Positions 36,028 through 44,897 of a stretch of 64,000 nucleotides of DNA are shown here, piece by piece; positions within the stretch are counted from its first letter, which is position 1, and the number at the start of each line of letters is the position of its first letter. Both the position numbers and the translations under genes were made by a program. Location of the stretch: positions 62,001-126,000 of the forward strand of contig NZ_BMXE01000007.1 of assembly GCF_014651595.1 (NCBI RefSeq), given 5' to 3'. The notes under the pieces were generated by a model. The model worked only from the letters and a program-made list of their open reading frames with translations. It was not told where the DNA came from and searched no databases. The DNA comes from Pseudovibrio japonicus (GTDB lineage Bacteria; Pseudomonadota; Alphaproteobacteria; Rhizobiales; Stappiaceae).

Positions 36028-37017
36028 ATGAAAGTCAAACTGATTTCGCTGCTGGGCGCTGCTGCGCTTTCTCTATCATGTGCGTCTGCGATGGCTGCAG
36101 AAACAATTCGTGTGACATTACAACTGCCTGAGAGCCATAGCCTGGGGCAGAACTGGAATGCCTTTAAAGAAATCATTGAAGAGAAGTCAGGCGGAGAGCT
36201 CAATCTTCAGCTGTTCCCGTCCGCGCAGCTGTTTAAGGATAGCGAAGTACCGGAAGCGGTGGGCTCTGGCGCGGTTGAAGCAGGTTCAGCATTCCTTGGT
36301 CGCTTTGCCGGGTCGGTGCCGGCGGTTGAAATCGTCAACCTGCCTTTCTTCTTCCGTGATGAAGACCACCTGCGTGCCGCGACGGCCAATGGCTCCCCAA
36401 TGCGTGAGATCCTCGACAAAGCAATGCTGGAAGAAACCGGTGCCCGTGTTTTGTGGTGGCAGGCCTATGGCCGCAACATTTACCTGAACAACGGCGACCC
36501 CATCAGAACCCCCGAGGACATTGAGGGCAAGAAAGTGCGCACCTATGGCAAAGTGCTGGGCTGGACCGTGGAAGCTCTGGGCGGCGCACCGACCCTGATG
36601 TCCGGATCCAAGCAGTTCCTCGCCTATCAGCAGGGCGCAGTTGATGTGGGTATGACAGGCACATCCGGTGTGACCAGCCGCAAACTATATGAAGTGATGG
36701 ACAACATGACACTGTCCTACGACTTCGCGATTGAGTTTGTTGCGGTGATCAACAACGACTTCTTCGAAAGCCTTTCGGAAGAAAACCAGCAAATCATTCT
36801 GGATGCAGCTGCAATTGTCGAAAAACAGCTACGTGATGAGGTCTATTCCGGTGAAGATGCTCTGGTGGAGAGCGTCAAGGACAAGATCAACGTGGTTCGC
36901 CTGAGCGATGCAGAACGGGCCCAGTGGGCAAAAGCAACTGAATCTGTGCAGGAGCGTTTCGTTGAAGCAGCTGGCCCGGTTGCACAGCAAGCCATTGATG
37001 CAGCCAAGGGCATGTAA
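36028..37017 (+). CDS. TRAP transporter substrate-binding protein (DctP family), system 2
   Basis: A 329-aa periplasmic binding protein. The signal peptide covers residues 1 to ~24 (LISLLGAAALSLSCASAMAA). The mature part follows DctP with KKVRTYGKVLGWTVEALGGAPTLM around the conserved arginine. The frame is open further upstream (to 35911), but the ATG at 36028 carries GGGAGAGG and the signal peptide. It heads an operon with small and large permeases and an isocitrate lyase/PEP mutase family enzyme, which points to a C4-C6 organic acid substrate. Confidence 0.92.
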   Translation: MKVKLISLLGAAALSLSCASAMAAETIRVTLQLPESHSLGQNWNAFKEIIEEKSGGELNLQLFPSAQLFKDSEVPEAVGSGAVEAGSAFLGRFAGSVPAVEIVNLPFFFRDEDHLRAATANGSPMREILDKAMLEETGARVLWWQAYGRNIYLNNGDPIRTPEDIEGKKVRTYGKVLGWTVEALGGAPTLMSGSKQFLAYQQGAVDVGMTGTSGVTSRKLYEVMDNMTLSYDFAIEFVAVINNDFFESLSEENQQIILDAAAIVEKQLRDEVYSGEDALVESVKDKINVVRLSDAERAQWAKATESVQERFVEAAGPVAQQAIDAAKGM

Positions 37018-37061
37018 GGTCTGGGGTAGGCCCGCCTGCCCTGTTCTGCGATCTTGATTTG

Positions 37062-37087
37062 GGAAGGGAACCTGGCGGCTCCTTTCC
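37062..37087 (+). promoter_or_regulatory. intercistronic stem-loop in TRAP operon 2
   Basis: GGAAGGGA (37062-37069) pairs with TCCTTTCC (37080-37087), with one G-U pair, 10-nt loop. It lies between the binding protein and permease genes, where such stems often raise binding-protein mRNA relative to permease mRNA. Confidence 0.45.
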
Positions 37088-37123
37088 TATACGCTCTTTT
37101 ACAAATTCATTTGGTGCTCAGCT

Positions 37124-37630
37124 GTGATTAAGCTTATTGACCATATCTCCGAATTCTCCGGCAAACTGGCTGCCTGGCTCTTCTTCGCGATTGGCTTCTT
37201 TATTTGTTACGAGGTCATCGCGCGGTACCTCTTCAACAGCCCCACCGTGTGGGTGGATGAAGTCTCGCGCATCGGCCAGATCTGGGCCGCCTATCTTGCT
37301 GCAGCCTTTGCGCTTAAGCACCGTGAGATGATTGTGATTGATGTAGCCTTCCGCCGCCCCGATACCCTGCTGCGCAAGGTGGTGGAGACGTTTGCCCTTA
37401 CGATGATTCTGCTCTTCTGCATCACGGCGCTCTGGTATGGCTACGGGCTCTGGCTCAAGTCCCTGCTGCGCGGCCATACAACCGATACCTACCTTGCCCT
37501 GCCCAAGTGGTTCACACATGCCTCGGTCTGGGTTGGTTTTGCCTTGCTCGGCCTGCAGGCGGTGGCCGAGGCGGTCAAGATCTGGCGCAATGGGGTGCCA
37601 GCAGATGACACACTTGAACACGAGATCTAG
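37124..37630 (+). CDS. TRAP transporter small permease (DctQ family), system 2
   Basis: A 168-aa four-helix membrane protein starting with GTG at 37124. The segments RYLFNSPTVWVDEVSRIGQIWAAYLAAAFALKHREMIVID, read in pieces, are classical DctQ. No strong ribosome site is seen, consistent with lower permease expression. DctM follows 8 bp later. Confidence 0.9.
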   Translation: MIKLIDHISEFSGKLAAWLFFAIGFFICYEVIARYLFNSPTVWVDEVSRIGQIWAAYLAAAFALKHREMIVIDVAFRRPDTLLRKVVETFALTMILLFCITALWYGYGLWLKSLLRGHTTDTYLALPKWFTHASVWVGFALLGLQAVAEAVKIWRNGVPADDTLEHEI

Positions 37631-37638
37631 GGGCGGAT

Positions 37639-38910
37639 ATGACTGCGTTTTTCATTCTCGCAGCGCTGCTGCTGCTTTTAGTTCTGCGGGTTCCGGTAGC
37701 GTTCGCCCTCGGCTCGCTGGGGGTGTTTCTGCTTTGGTACTTCCCGCTGCCGTTGAATGCGGTACCGCAGCGCCTTTATGGCACCATGGATAGTTTTGAG
37801 CTGCTGGCGGTGCCCATGTTCCTGCTCATGTCCAACGTGCTGCTCAAAGGCGGTGTGGGCAAGGATCTGTTTGCCGCCGTGCAAAGTTGGGTTGGTCACT
37901 GGCCCGGCGGGCTTGGCGTGGCAACTATCCTGTCCTGCGGGCTGTTTTCCGCCGTGTCCGGTTCGTCTGTGGCGACGGCGGCGACCATTGCAACGGTCGC
38001 GATCCCTGAAATGACAGCGCGCGGTTACGACCGACCGTTTGTACTGGGTATGTTGGCGGCGGGTGGCACGCTGGGTATTCTCATCCCCCCTTCGATCCCG
38101 CTGATCCTTTATGGCATTGTCACGGAAACGTCGATCCCGAAACTGTTCATGGCAGGCATCGGGCCGGGCCTGTTTCTTGCCAGCATCTTCATCATCTACG
38201 GCATGATCTATTCCCGCTTTAACAGCAATTACCAACGTATCGAGAAAGCGAGCTGGGCAGAACGCCGACGGGCGACCTTCATGGCACTGCCAACCCTCTT
38301 GCTGGCTGCCTGTATCATCGGTTCCATCTACATGGGCATTGCAACCCCTTCTGAAAGCGCGGGCATCGGCTTTGTACTGGCGCTGGTGATCACATTTGCT
38401 ATGGGACGCATGAATTGGGAGAAGATGAAGGAGGCCACCTACAAGTCCATGAAGACCACCAGTATGGTGTTCCTCATCATCGCAGGGGCAAAGGTGTTTT
38501 CCTACGCAATCACGCTGTACCGCTTGCCGCAGGATATCTCCACACTACTCACGACCAATATCTCCGAGCCGGGCCTGTTCATTCTGGCGGTGGGACTGGT
38601 TCTGCTGATCGTTGGGTTCTTCCTGGAATCGCTAAGTATGTTGCTGATTATGGTGCCGGTTCTGTTTCCGGCGCTGGGGGGAATGTTCATTGATCCCATC
38701 TGGTTTGGCATCTTCTTTGTGGTGCTCATTGAAACCGCCCTGATCACACCACCTGTGGGGATGAACCTTTTTATTATTCAGGCTGTTGGCAAGGCAAAAC
38801 TGTCAGAGGTTGCCAGAGGTGCATGGCCGTTTGCGCTCATGATGCTAGCCACAGCTGTCCTCCTTTACTTTTGGCAAGGGCTTGCGCTGTATATCCCCTA
38901 TAACACCTAG
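37639..38910 (+). CDS. TRAP transporter large permease (DctM family), system 2
   Basis: A 423-aa membrane protein with about 12 helices. GSSVATAATIATVAIPEM, GTLGILIPPSIPLILYG and ETALITPPVGMNLFIIQAVG are family hallmarks. A GGGGCGG site is near the start. The enzyme gene downstream begins almost immediately (18 bp to the chosen ATG), so the two are very likely co-transcribed. Confidence 0.93.
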   Translation: MTAFFILAALLLLLVLRVPVAFALGSLGVFLLWYFPLPLNAVPQRLYGTMDSFELLAVPMFLLMSNVLLKGGVGKDLFAAVQSWVGHWPGGLGVATILSCGLFSAVSGSSVATAATIATVAIPEMTARGYDRPFVLGMLAAGGTLGILIPPSIPLILYGIVTETSIPKLFMAGIGPGLFLASIFIIYGMIYSRFNSNYQRIEKASWAERRRATFMALPTLLLAACIIGSIYMGIATPSESAGIGFVLALVITFAMGRMNWEKMKEATYKSMKTTSMVFLIIAGAKVFSYAITLYRLPQDISTLLTTNISEPGLFILAVGLVLLIVGFFLESLSMLLIMVPVLFPALGGMFIDPIWFGIFFVVLIETALITPPVGMNLFIIQAVGKAKLSEVARGAWPFALMMLATAVLLYFWQGLALYIPYNT

Positions 38911-38927
38911 TAATGAGGCGCGAAGAC

Positions 38928-39782
38928 ATGTCAAAGGCCCAGGTTCTTAAAGCTCTCTTTGAAAGCGGTAAACTGAATGTCACCCCGTGCTGCTGGGATG
39001 CACTTTCCGCACGCCTTATCGAGCAGGCGGGCTTTCCGCTTGCCTTCATGAGCGGCTTTGGTGTGTCTGCAACGCGCCTCGGTCAACCGGATGCTGGCCT
39101 GATCTCCTATGCCGAGATGGTGGATCAGGCGCGAAACATCGCCAGTGCCACGACAATTCCAGTCATCGGTGACGGTGATACTGGTTACGGCAATGCGCTC
39201 AACGTCAAGCGTACGGTGAAGGGCTATGCCGATGCTGGTATGGCGTGCGTTATGATTGAAGATCAGGTGGCTCCCAAACGTTGCGGACACACACGCGGCA
39301 AACACGTGGTGGAACGTGAGGAAGCGTTCATGCGTATCCGCGCGGCTGTGGATGCCAGAAATGAAGGTGCCGATATCCTCATTCTTGCCCGCACTGATGC
39401 CCGGCATGAGCACGGGTTGGATGAAGCCATCGACCGTGCCAAAACCTTCCGCGAAATAGGTGCCGACATGACCTTCGTGGAAGCCCCGCGCTCCGTGGAG
39501 GAGATGAAGCACTACTGTGATGAAGTGGACGGTCCCAAGATGGCAAATATGCTGGAAGGTGGTCTGACGCCATACCTTCCACCATCAGAACTCCAGGCAC
39601 TTGGCTACGCCATTTCCACCTACCCGTTCACTGGCCTTATGGGTATGATTAAAGCCCAGCAAGAAGCTTTGGCCCAGATGAAAGAAGGCCTTGTCCCCAC
39701 ACCCGCCATGAGCTTTGAGGACCTGCAAAAGGCTGTCGGGTTTGATACCTACTATGAGGCCGAGGAGCGCTACAGGCATTGA
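38928..39782 (+). CDS. isocitrate lyase / PEP mutase family enzyme
   Basis: A 284-aa TIM-barrel enzyme of the isocitrate lyase/phosphoenolpyruvate mutase superfamily. The metal-binding IGDGDTGYGN and the catalytic loop KRCGHTRGK (family KKCGH form) are both present, so it should cleave or rearrange a 2-oxo or 2-hydroxy acid. Members with this build include methylisocitrate lyase, dimethylmalate lyase and oxaloacetate decarboxylase. The ATG at 38928 has GAGG 9 bp upstream; ATG at 38913 is a lesser alternative. Its place after a TRAP system suggests it processes the imported acid. Confidence 0.82.
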   Translation: MSKAQVLKALFESGKLNVTPCCWDALSARLIEQAGFPLAFMSGFGVSATRLGQPDAGLISYAEMVDQARNIASATTIPVIGDGDTGYGNALNVKRTVKGYADAGMACVMIEDQVAPKRCGHTRGKHVVEREEAFMRIRAAVDARNEGADILILARTDARHEHGLDEAIDRAKTFREIGADMTFVEAPRSVEEMKHYCDEVDGPKMANMLEGGLTPYLPPSELQALGYAISTYPFTGLMGMIKAQQEALAQMKEGLVPTPAMSFEDLQKAVGFDTYYEAEERYRH

Positions 39783-39801
39783 GGCCCCTCCCTCACAGAA
39801 G

Positions 39802-39851
39802 CCACCTTGTATCGAGTGCTCAATTGATGAGCAAGACGCGCGATAAGGTGG
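39802..39851. repeat. long imperfect hairpin between convergent genes
   Basis: CCACCTTGTATCG (39802-39814) pairs with CGATAAGGTGG (39841-39851), with bulges, and inside it TGCTC (39817-39821) pairs with GAGCA (39829-39833). It lies 20 bp past the lyase stop and before the convergent lipoprotein gene. It may be a bidirectional terminator or a structured RNA. Confidence 0.4.
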
Positions 39852-39896
39852 TCAGATAGATGCGTGCTTTGTGCTCGGGGTGGATGGTCGCCGGAC

Positions 39897-40271
39897 TTAT
39901 AGCCCCCGAATTTTTGGCCATCGGCAAATGCCGTTACAATCGAATGGACCGAAATTTACGATTACGTTCTGATTGTCTATTGTCCCTGCACCGGTTCCGC
40001 CAATGAAGACATCTCTTGCGTGGAGCTCCAACGATCCACCAGTCCCATCGCTACAGGTCAGTACAACTGGGTTTGGCGCAGGCCTGCCCTCGCAGGTCCG
40101 TCCACGGTTACTTGTTAAGGTGATATTGTAGGCAGTGATCTGGCCGTTAAAGGTTTCCGACCCGTCTTCTGTTTGTCCGGTAACTTGGGAAACAGCATCA
40201 GCAGCAATGGCTGCGCAACCTGCCAGAAGAACTCCAATAATTCCTAGTTTAACGTGCTTAAGTGCAGTCAT
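39897..40271 (-). CDS. small lipoprotein of unknown function
   Basis: A 124-aa protein with a lipoprotein signal (lipobox LAGC, C19), so it is probably attached to the outer membrane or facing the periplasm. The mature part carries four cysteines (C60, C73, C112, C116) that could form two disulfides, and predicted beta strands (GQITAYNITLTSNRGRTCEG and VVLTCSDGTGGSLELHARDVFIG in pieces). I do not recognise a family. It stands alone, convergent with the TRAP 2 operon. Confidence 0.65.
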   Translation of the reverse strand: MTALKHVKLGIIGVLLAGCAAIAADAVSQVTGQTEDGSETFNGQITAYNITLTSNRGRTCEGRPAPNPVVLTCSDGTGGSLELHARDVFIGGTGAGTIDNQNVIVNFGPFDCNGICRWPKIRGL

Positions 40272-40570
40272 TAAATCGCTAACTCTTTTTTGTTCTTGTT
40301 ATTCTCCAGCTAGTAATTTTGTTTATGACTTAAGGTCAAGTTCTATCCCCACCGATACTGGATACCTGCTTACGTGGTTAACAAGCATTGATGGCGGTTC
40401 TTAAAACTTCGCTCTGGTGAAGCAACGCAAGACAGGTACGCGAATGTCTGGGCACTTAGACTGTGATGAACTTGAGGGGAGCAGCAGCACGACCGTGCTT
40501 GCCGCTACTCTCTGTTTTCCTTCCGGTCCTTATTGGTGGGGCAAGAGGCGAAGATACGGTTTACCTCAGC

Positions 40571-41350
40571 CTAGGCTGGTACCTTTTCCCCTTCCCGCAA
40601 TGTGAGCACTTCAAATCCGTCCGCCGTCACCAGAACCGTATGCTCCCATTGGGCGGAGAATTTTTTGTCCAGTGTCACAACGGTCCAGCCGTCTTCCTTG
40701 GTCACAGTATACTCGGTACCTGCATTGAGCATGGGCTCGATGGTGAAGGTCATGCCTTCCTTCAGCAGCGTGCCCGTGCCGCGTTTACCGAAGTGCAGGA
40801 CAGAAGGGCCTTCGTGCATATCTCGTCCGATGCCATGGCCGCAAAAGTCGCGCACAACCGAGTAGCCCGCCTTTTCGGCAAGCTGCTGGATCGCCGAGCC
40901 CACATCGCCCAGTCTGGCGCCCGGACGCACTTGCTTGATACCGGCCCACATGGCCTTGTAGGTGGTCTTGACCAGTTTTTGTGTTTTGCGGGAGGCGCCG
41001 GGCATCACAAATGTCGTGCTGGAATCTGCGATGAAGCCATCCTTTTCCAGTGTAATGTCCACGTTGATGATATCGGAGGCGGTCAGCTTACGGTTCTTGT
41101 CGGGAATGCCGTGGCAAACCACCTCGTTGATGGATGTATTGAGCGCAAACTTATAGCCATACTGGCCTTTACTCGCCGGGCGCGCCTTCAGCTCGTTGAC
41201 GATGTAATCCTCAACGCGGTCGTTGATTTCCAGCGTAGAGACACCCGGTTTCACCACATCTTCCAGCATCTGAAAAACCTGCGCCAGAAGTTTGCCGGAT
41301 TGGCGCATCAGTGCGATTTCATCGGCGTTCTTGATGATAATCGCGCTCAT
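40571..41350 (-). CDS. map: methionine aminopeptidase, type I
   Basis: Removes the initiator methionine from nascent proteins. At 259 aa it is normal for bacterial MetAP I. Metal ligands fall in NVDITLEKDGFIADSSTTF (two Asp), CGHGIGRDMHEGP (His), FTIEPMLNAG (Glu) and the final Glu near AQWEHT. Its start overlaps the ParD-like gene by 4 bp. This adjacency of a ParD-like gene and map is seen in other proteobacteria; it is probably a second, non-essential map copy. Confidence 0.92.
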   Translation of the reverse strand: MSAIIIKNADEIALMRQSGKLLAQVFQMLEDVVKPGVSTLEINDRVEDYIVNELKARPASKGQYGYKFALNTSINEVVCHGIPDKNRKLTASDIINVDITLEKDGFIADSSTTFVMPGASRKTQKLVKTTYKAMWAGIKQVRPGARLGDVGSAIQQLAEKAGYSVVRDFCGHGIGRDMHEGPSVLHFGKRGTGTLLKEGMTFTIEPMLNAGTEYTVTKEDGWTVVTLDKKFSAQWEHTVLVTADGFEVLTLREGEKVPA

Positions 41351-41553
41351 GTCCTGATCACCTCAGGCGGCGTGACGTTGCACGCTTCCAGTTGTTGTTG
41401 GATCAGCTGCGCGTAAGTCAGTGTCGGGTTCAGCTCGGCCAGCATGCCGATCTTCATCCAGAACTCGGCCTGCGCGTTGATGGAGCGAGACATAACGGTG
41501 CTCGCCTTTCTGATTTCCTCGTGCAGGTCATCAGAGATTTTGACAATACCCAT
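41347..41553 (-). CDS. ParD-like antitoxin family protein
   Basis: A 68-aa ribbon-helix-helix protein (KISDDLHEEIRKASTVMSRSINAQAEFWMKIGMLAE, in pieces) of the ParD-like group. The partner toxin of a ParDE pair is missing; instead it overlaps map by 4 bp. The frame reaches further upstream (to 41601), but the ATG at 41553 has AGGA before it and gives the family N-terminus. It likely binds DNA at its own promoter, where TATACGA repeats lie (41566-41594). Confidence 0.78.
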   Translation of the reverse strand: MGIVKISDDLHEEIRKASTVMSRSINAQAEFWMKIGMLAELNPTLTYAQLIQQQLEACNVTPPEVIRT

Positions 41554-41565
41554 GGAGAGGTTCCT

Positions 41566-41594
41566 TATACGATTAATATACATATCGTATACGA
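41566..41594. promoter_or_regulatory. repeat operator ahead of ParD-like/map
   Basis: TATACGAT (41566-41573) is inverted as ATCGTATA (41584-41591), and TATACGA recurs directly at 41588-41594, 22 bp (two helical turns) from the first. It sits just upstream of the ParD-like start, where ribbon-helix-helix autoregulators usually bind. Confidence 0.5.
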
Positions 41595-41656
41595 ATCGCA
41601 TAAAGGCAAGCGCGCAATTCTCACAGGGGAGAGGCGCTGTGGGTACTTAAGCCCGG

Positions 41657-42907
41657 TTATTCCTTCAAATCATAAATGACGGTGTGCTGCCGATAATCCT
41701 GCTGGTACTCGCGCTTGTGGTCGTTCACCGTATCCAGGAACCCTTTCCAATCCAAATGCGGAGCGCCGGTCATATCGGCGAGCTGACCGAAATATTCGAA
41801 GACGCGGTTGTGGTACTCTTCCAAATCGGCGGGGTTCTTTTGCAAAACACAGGTTCCGGTGGCAACGTCCTGTTTAATCTGCTCGATTGAAGGTAGCTTC
41901 AGCTCTCCGCTCAGGACTTTCGCGCAAAAAATGCTTTGCAGATGGATGCTGGCAAAGTGCACGGTAAACCTCGGCAAGCCAAGGAAGATCAGGGTCGGGT
42001 CTGATGGGTAGAACATGTTCAGATAAAGCGGACCGATCGCTTTTCCGTTCAGCTGGACGTCATTGATCGCGCCATTCAAAAACGGGAAGTTATAGATGTA
42101 TCCGGTGCACAGGATGATGGCATCTACATCCTCAAGCACCTGGCCATCCTGCAAGTGGATTGTGTGCCCCTCAATGCGTGCTGGGCGGGCGTGTTGGCTG
42201 ATGTTGTGACCTTCTCCGTAAAGCCCCTCACGCACATAACATTTGTGTCCATTGGGGGGGAACGTACCGCAGATGTAAACTTCGCTGGCATGGGGGCTCA
42301 GGTCTAGCGAGATATCCTCGGAGGACACACAGGCCCCAATCAGCGCTACCCGCTTGCCTTCAAATCGGTTCGGCCTGCGATAGGATTGGGAGTGTGTTAC
42401 GGGACCTTCAAAACTCTCCAGTCCATCAATCTCGGGTATGTAGGGGTAACTGTCTTTACCCGACGCCACAAGAACGTGGCTGAAGATCTGTTCTCCATGA
42501 TTGGTGGAAATACGCCACCCACCATCTGCCTTCTCCACGTGCTTTACGGGCGTACTAAAGTGTATGAGCGGGAGGATCTCGGCTCGTCTGGCGGTATCGC
42601 CAATGTAATTGAGAATATCGGCGCGGTCGGGAAACAGTTGCAACTGCTCTGGCAGCTTATAATCGCTGATCTGCATGGCACGTTTGGGCAGATTGGCGCG
42701 CAGTTTGGGGTACATGGCGGAGTAAACATGTAGGCTTTGCGGATCGCGTACGTCCACCGGTCTGTCAGGGAGCGCCTCATACGCCCATTGCCCACCCAGA
42801 CAATCGCGTGCTTCAAATACCGTGGGAGAAAGACCGCTGCGTTTCAGATCAATTGCCGCTGTCAGGCCGGTGGGGCCCGCCCCGATGATTGCGATGTTTG
42901 GAGCCAT
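41657..42907 (-). CDS. flavin-containing monooxygenase (FMO-like)
   Basis: A 416-aa FAD/NADPH oxygenase. The FAD-binding GAGPTGL is near residue 10. The later segment VALIGACVSSEDISLDL holds a glycine-poor variant of the NADPH-binding GxGxxG, and CTGYIYNFPFL is the ATGY-type motif of FMOs. The ATG at 42907 has a TAGG site; the frame also allows 42922. Relatives oxidise soft nucleophiles such as trimethylamine. The substrate is unknown, and the altered dinucleotide motif is worth noting. It is a single gene after the terminator of the 43-51 kb operon. Confidence 0.8.
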   Translation of the reverse strand: MAPNIAIIGAGPTGLTAAIDLKRSGLSPTVFEARDCLGGQWAYEALPDRPVDVRDPQSLHVYSAMYPKLRANLPKRAMQISDYKLPEQLQLFPDRADILNYIGDTARRAEILPLIHFSTPVKHVEKADGGWRISTNHGEQIFSHVLVASGKDSYPYIPEIDGLESFEGPVTHSQSYRRPNRFEGKRVALIGACVSSEDISLDLSPHASEVYICGTFPPNGHKCYVREGLYGEGHNISQHARPARIEGHTIHLQDGQVLEDVDAIILCTGYIYNFPFLNGAINDVQLNGKAIGPLYLNMFYPSDPTLIFLGLPRFTVHFASIHLQSIFCAKVLSGELKLPSIEQIKQDVATGTCVLQKNPADLEEYHNRVFEYFGQLADMTGAPHLDWKGFLDTVNDHKREYQQDYRQHTVIYDLKE

Positions 42908-43012
42908 GTAACCTACTGCCATAGTTCAAGTTCTCGGTACTATGGCGGGTGCGGGTTAACTGCTGGTTGGACGGTTCATTAGGATGCAACATGACTGATT
43001 TGCGTTAAATGC

Positions 43013-43042
43013 AAAAAAGGGAGAGCAGATGCCCTCCCTTTT
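43013..43042 (-). terminator. terminator of the aromatic-acid/TRAP operon
   Basis: AAAAGGGAG (43015-43023) pairs with CTCCCTTTT (43034-43042), 10-nt loop. Read on the minus strand it is followed by TTTTTTGC. It lies 23 bp past the stop of the last gene at 43065, closing an operon that starts near 51006. Confidence 0.85.
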
Positions 43043-43064
43043 CAGCTGCTTGTAGGCGCGCGGG

Positions 43065-44381
43065 CTACATGGCGCCAACAAGCCACAGTGAGAACCACGG
43101 GAATGCAATCAGCAGTGCGAGGCGTACAAGGTCGGACACCCAGAACGGGAACACGCCCCTGAAGATGGTGGAGAGTTTCACGTCCTGTAGCACATTACGC
43201 AGCACGAAGACGTTGAGTCCTACGGGTGGAGATATGAGGCTGATCTCGGTCACAACCACCACAATCACAGCAAACCAGATGAGAACCGCTTCCGGGTCGC
43301 TTAGGGCCTGCGTACCAAAGTCCAGCTCCAGAATGAGCGGGTAGAACACTGGCACGGTCAGCAGGATCATGGAGAGGCTTTCCAGAACACAGCCCAGCAC
43401 GATGTAAATGAGCACGATGCCCAGGATCACCAGATAGGCGTTCAGCTCCAGCTCCAGCACCCATTCGGCCAGCGTGTCCGGCAGACCGGCGAAGTTGACG
43501 AAGTTGGAGAAGATCTCTGCACCAATGATGATCATGAAAATCATCGCTGTGGTACGCGCGCTTTCCAGCATGGCGTGAAAGAGGTTTTTCACGGTCATAC
43601 CGCCCAGTACCAGCGCAATCAGAAAGGAGGTACCCGCGCCAATTCCCGCAGCTTCTGTCGGGGTGAAGAACCCGCCATAGATTCCTACCATGATCACCGC
43701 AAACAGGCCGAGCACAGCGATAACGCCGATCTTTTCCTTCTGCGTGAAGGGTTCGGTGCCTTCAGCCTTGGGAGCAAGAGACGGGTTGATCAAGGTGGCG
43801 ACGTAAATTGCGCCGATGTAAAGCAAGAGTCCCAAAATGCCCGGAAGAACGCCCGCGATGAACAGCTTGCCAATGTCGGATTCAGTCAACAATCCGTAGA
43901 TGATCATCACAACGGAAGGCGGGATCAGGATGCCCAGTGTTCCGCCAGCTGCAATGGAGCCGGACGCGAGGCTGTCCGAATAACCGTATTTGCGCATGGA
44001 TGGCATGGCGACCTTGGACATGGTCGCTGCTGTTGCGAGCGAAGACCCGCAGACCGCAGAAAAGCCACCGCAAGCCACGACCGAGGCCATGGCAAGGCCC
44101 CCACGCGCGCCGCCCAGCAGGCGGTTCGCAGCTGCGTAAAGGCCACGGCTGACGCCGGAGATGGTGAGCAGGTTGCCCATGAGGATAAACAGCGGGATCA
44201 CGGAGAGTGAATAGGACAGGCTGGTATCAAAACCGACTGTGCTGACAACGGACCATGTGGCGTTCCAACCACGCATCATCGCAAAGCCAAAGGCCCCCAC
44301 AAGGATCATAGCAAACGCAATGGGTACGCGCAGAAAGATGAGGAAGAGCAGAGCTGCAAAGCCGAGAAGGGACTCAAACAT
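43065..44381 (-). CDS. TRAP transporter large permease (DctM family), system 3
   Basis: A 438-aa membrane protein with about 12 helices. GSSLATAATMSKVAMPSM, GTLGILIPPSVVMIIYG and EISLISPPVGLNVFVLRNV are diagnostic. It is the last gene of the operon that includes flavin hydroxylase and fumarylacetoacetase, so it probably moves the aromatic acid substrate of that pathway across the inner membrane with sodium. The substrate itself is not shown by sequence. Confidence 0.93.
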   Translation of the reverse strand: MFESLLGFAALLFLIFLRVPIAFAMILVGAFGFAMMRGWNATWSVVSTVGFDTSLSYSLSVIPLFILMGNLLTISGVSRGLYAAANRLLGGARGGLAMASVVACGGFSAVCGSSLATAATMSKVAMPSMRKYGYSDSLASGSIAAGGTLGILIPPSVVMIIYGLLTESDIGKLFIAGVLPGILGLLLYIGAIYVATLINPSLAPKAEGTEPFTQKEKIGVIAVLGLFAVIMVGIYGGFFTPTEAAGIGAGTSFLIALVLGGMTVKNLFHAMLESARTTAMIFMIIIGAEIFSNFVNFAGLPDTLAEWVLELELNAYLVILGIVLIYIVLGCVLESLSMILLTVPVFYPLILELDFGTQALSDPEAVLIWFAVIVVVVTEISLISPPVGLNVFVLRNVLQDVKLSTIFRGVFPFWVSDLVRLALLIAFPWFSLWLVGAM

Positions 44382-44384
44382 AAC

Positions 44385-44897
44385 TTAAAAACCTCGGCGG
44401 AATGCGTTTTTAAACAGAACAAGTGTGTAGCCAGCGCTCATGAGCGCGGAAACGGCGGCGATCCAACCAAGCGGATAAAGCGGAATGTCCAGAGCGTTGG
44501 TGACAGAGCCGTCTTCCATCATCCGCTCGGCATGAGCGGCCAGCCGCCACGACAGGACCAGCAGCACAAGTGTGGAAATGAAGCCGGAGATGGCCGTCAT
44601 GAGGGACTGCATGACCGGAGGAACGAGACCGTAGATCATGTCCACTTCAACATGTTCCCGGCGTGAGGTTGTGAGTGGTAGCGCGGCAAATACCAGCGCG
44701 CCAAGCATAAGCTGGGTGACCTCAAACGCACCGCGCACCGGCGCGTTGAACCAGTAACGGCCAACCACATCAACGACTGTAAGGCCAGTCAGACCCGCGA
44801 GGAGTAACGCGCAACATATTCCAAGGCCAAGCTCCATGAGCCTGACGAGGGAGCGCACCCGCGATGCGCCCCCGGATTTGTTGTTAGACCCGATCAA
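44385..44897 (-). CDS. TRAP transporter small permease (DctQ family), system 3
   Basis: A 170-aa four-helix membrane protein. RYWFNAPVRGAFEVTQLMLGALVFAALPLTTSRREHVEVDM, in pieces, is the DctQ pattern. It overlaps the binding protein gene by 4 bp and is 3 bp from DctM, so the transporter genes are translated together. Confidence 0.9.
   Translation of the reverse strand: MIGSNNKSGGASRVRSLVRLMELGLGICCALLLAGLTGLTVVDVVGRYWFNAPVRGAFEVTQLMLGALVFAALPLTTSRREHVEVDMIYGLVPPVMQSLMTAISGFISTLVLLVLSWRLAAHAERMMEDGSVTNALDIPLYPLGWIAAVSALMSAGYTLVLFKNAFRRGF

Noticed and set aside
37678-38235. 185-codon minus-strand frame
   Set aside because: Antisense to DctM of TRAP system 2; composition is a shadow of membrane helices.
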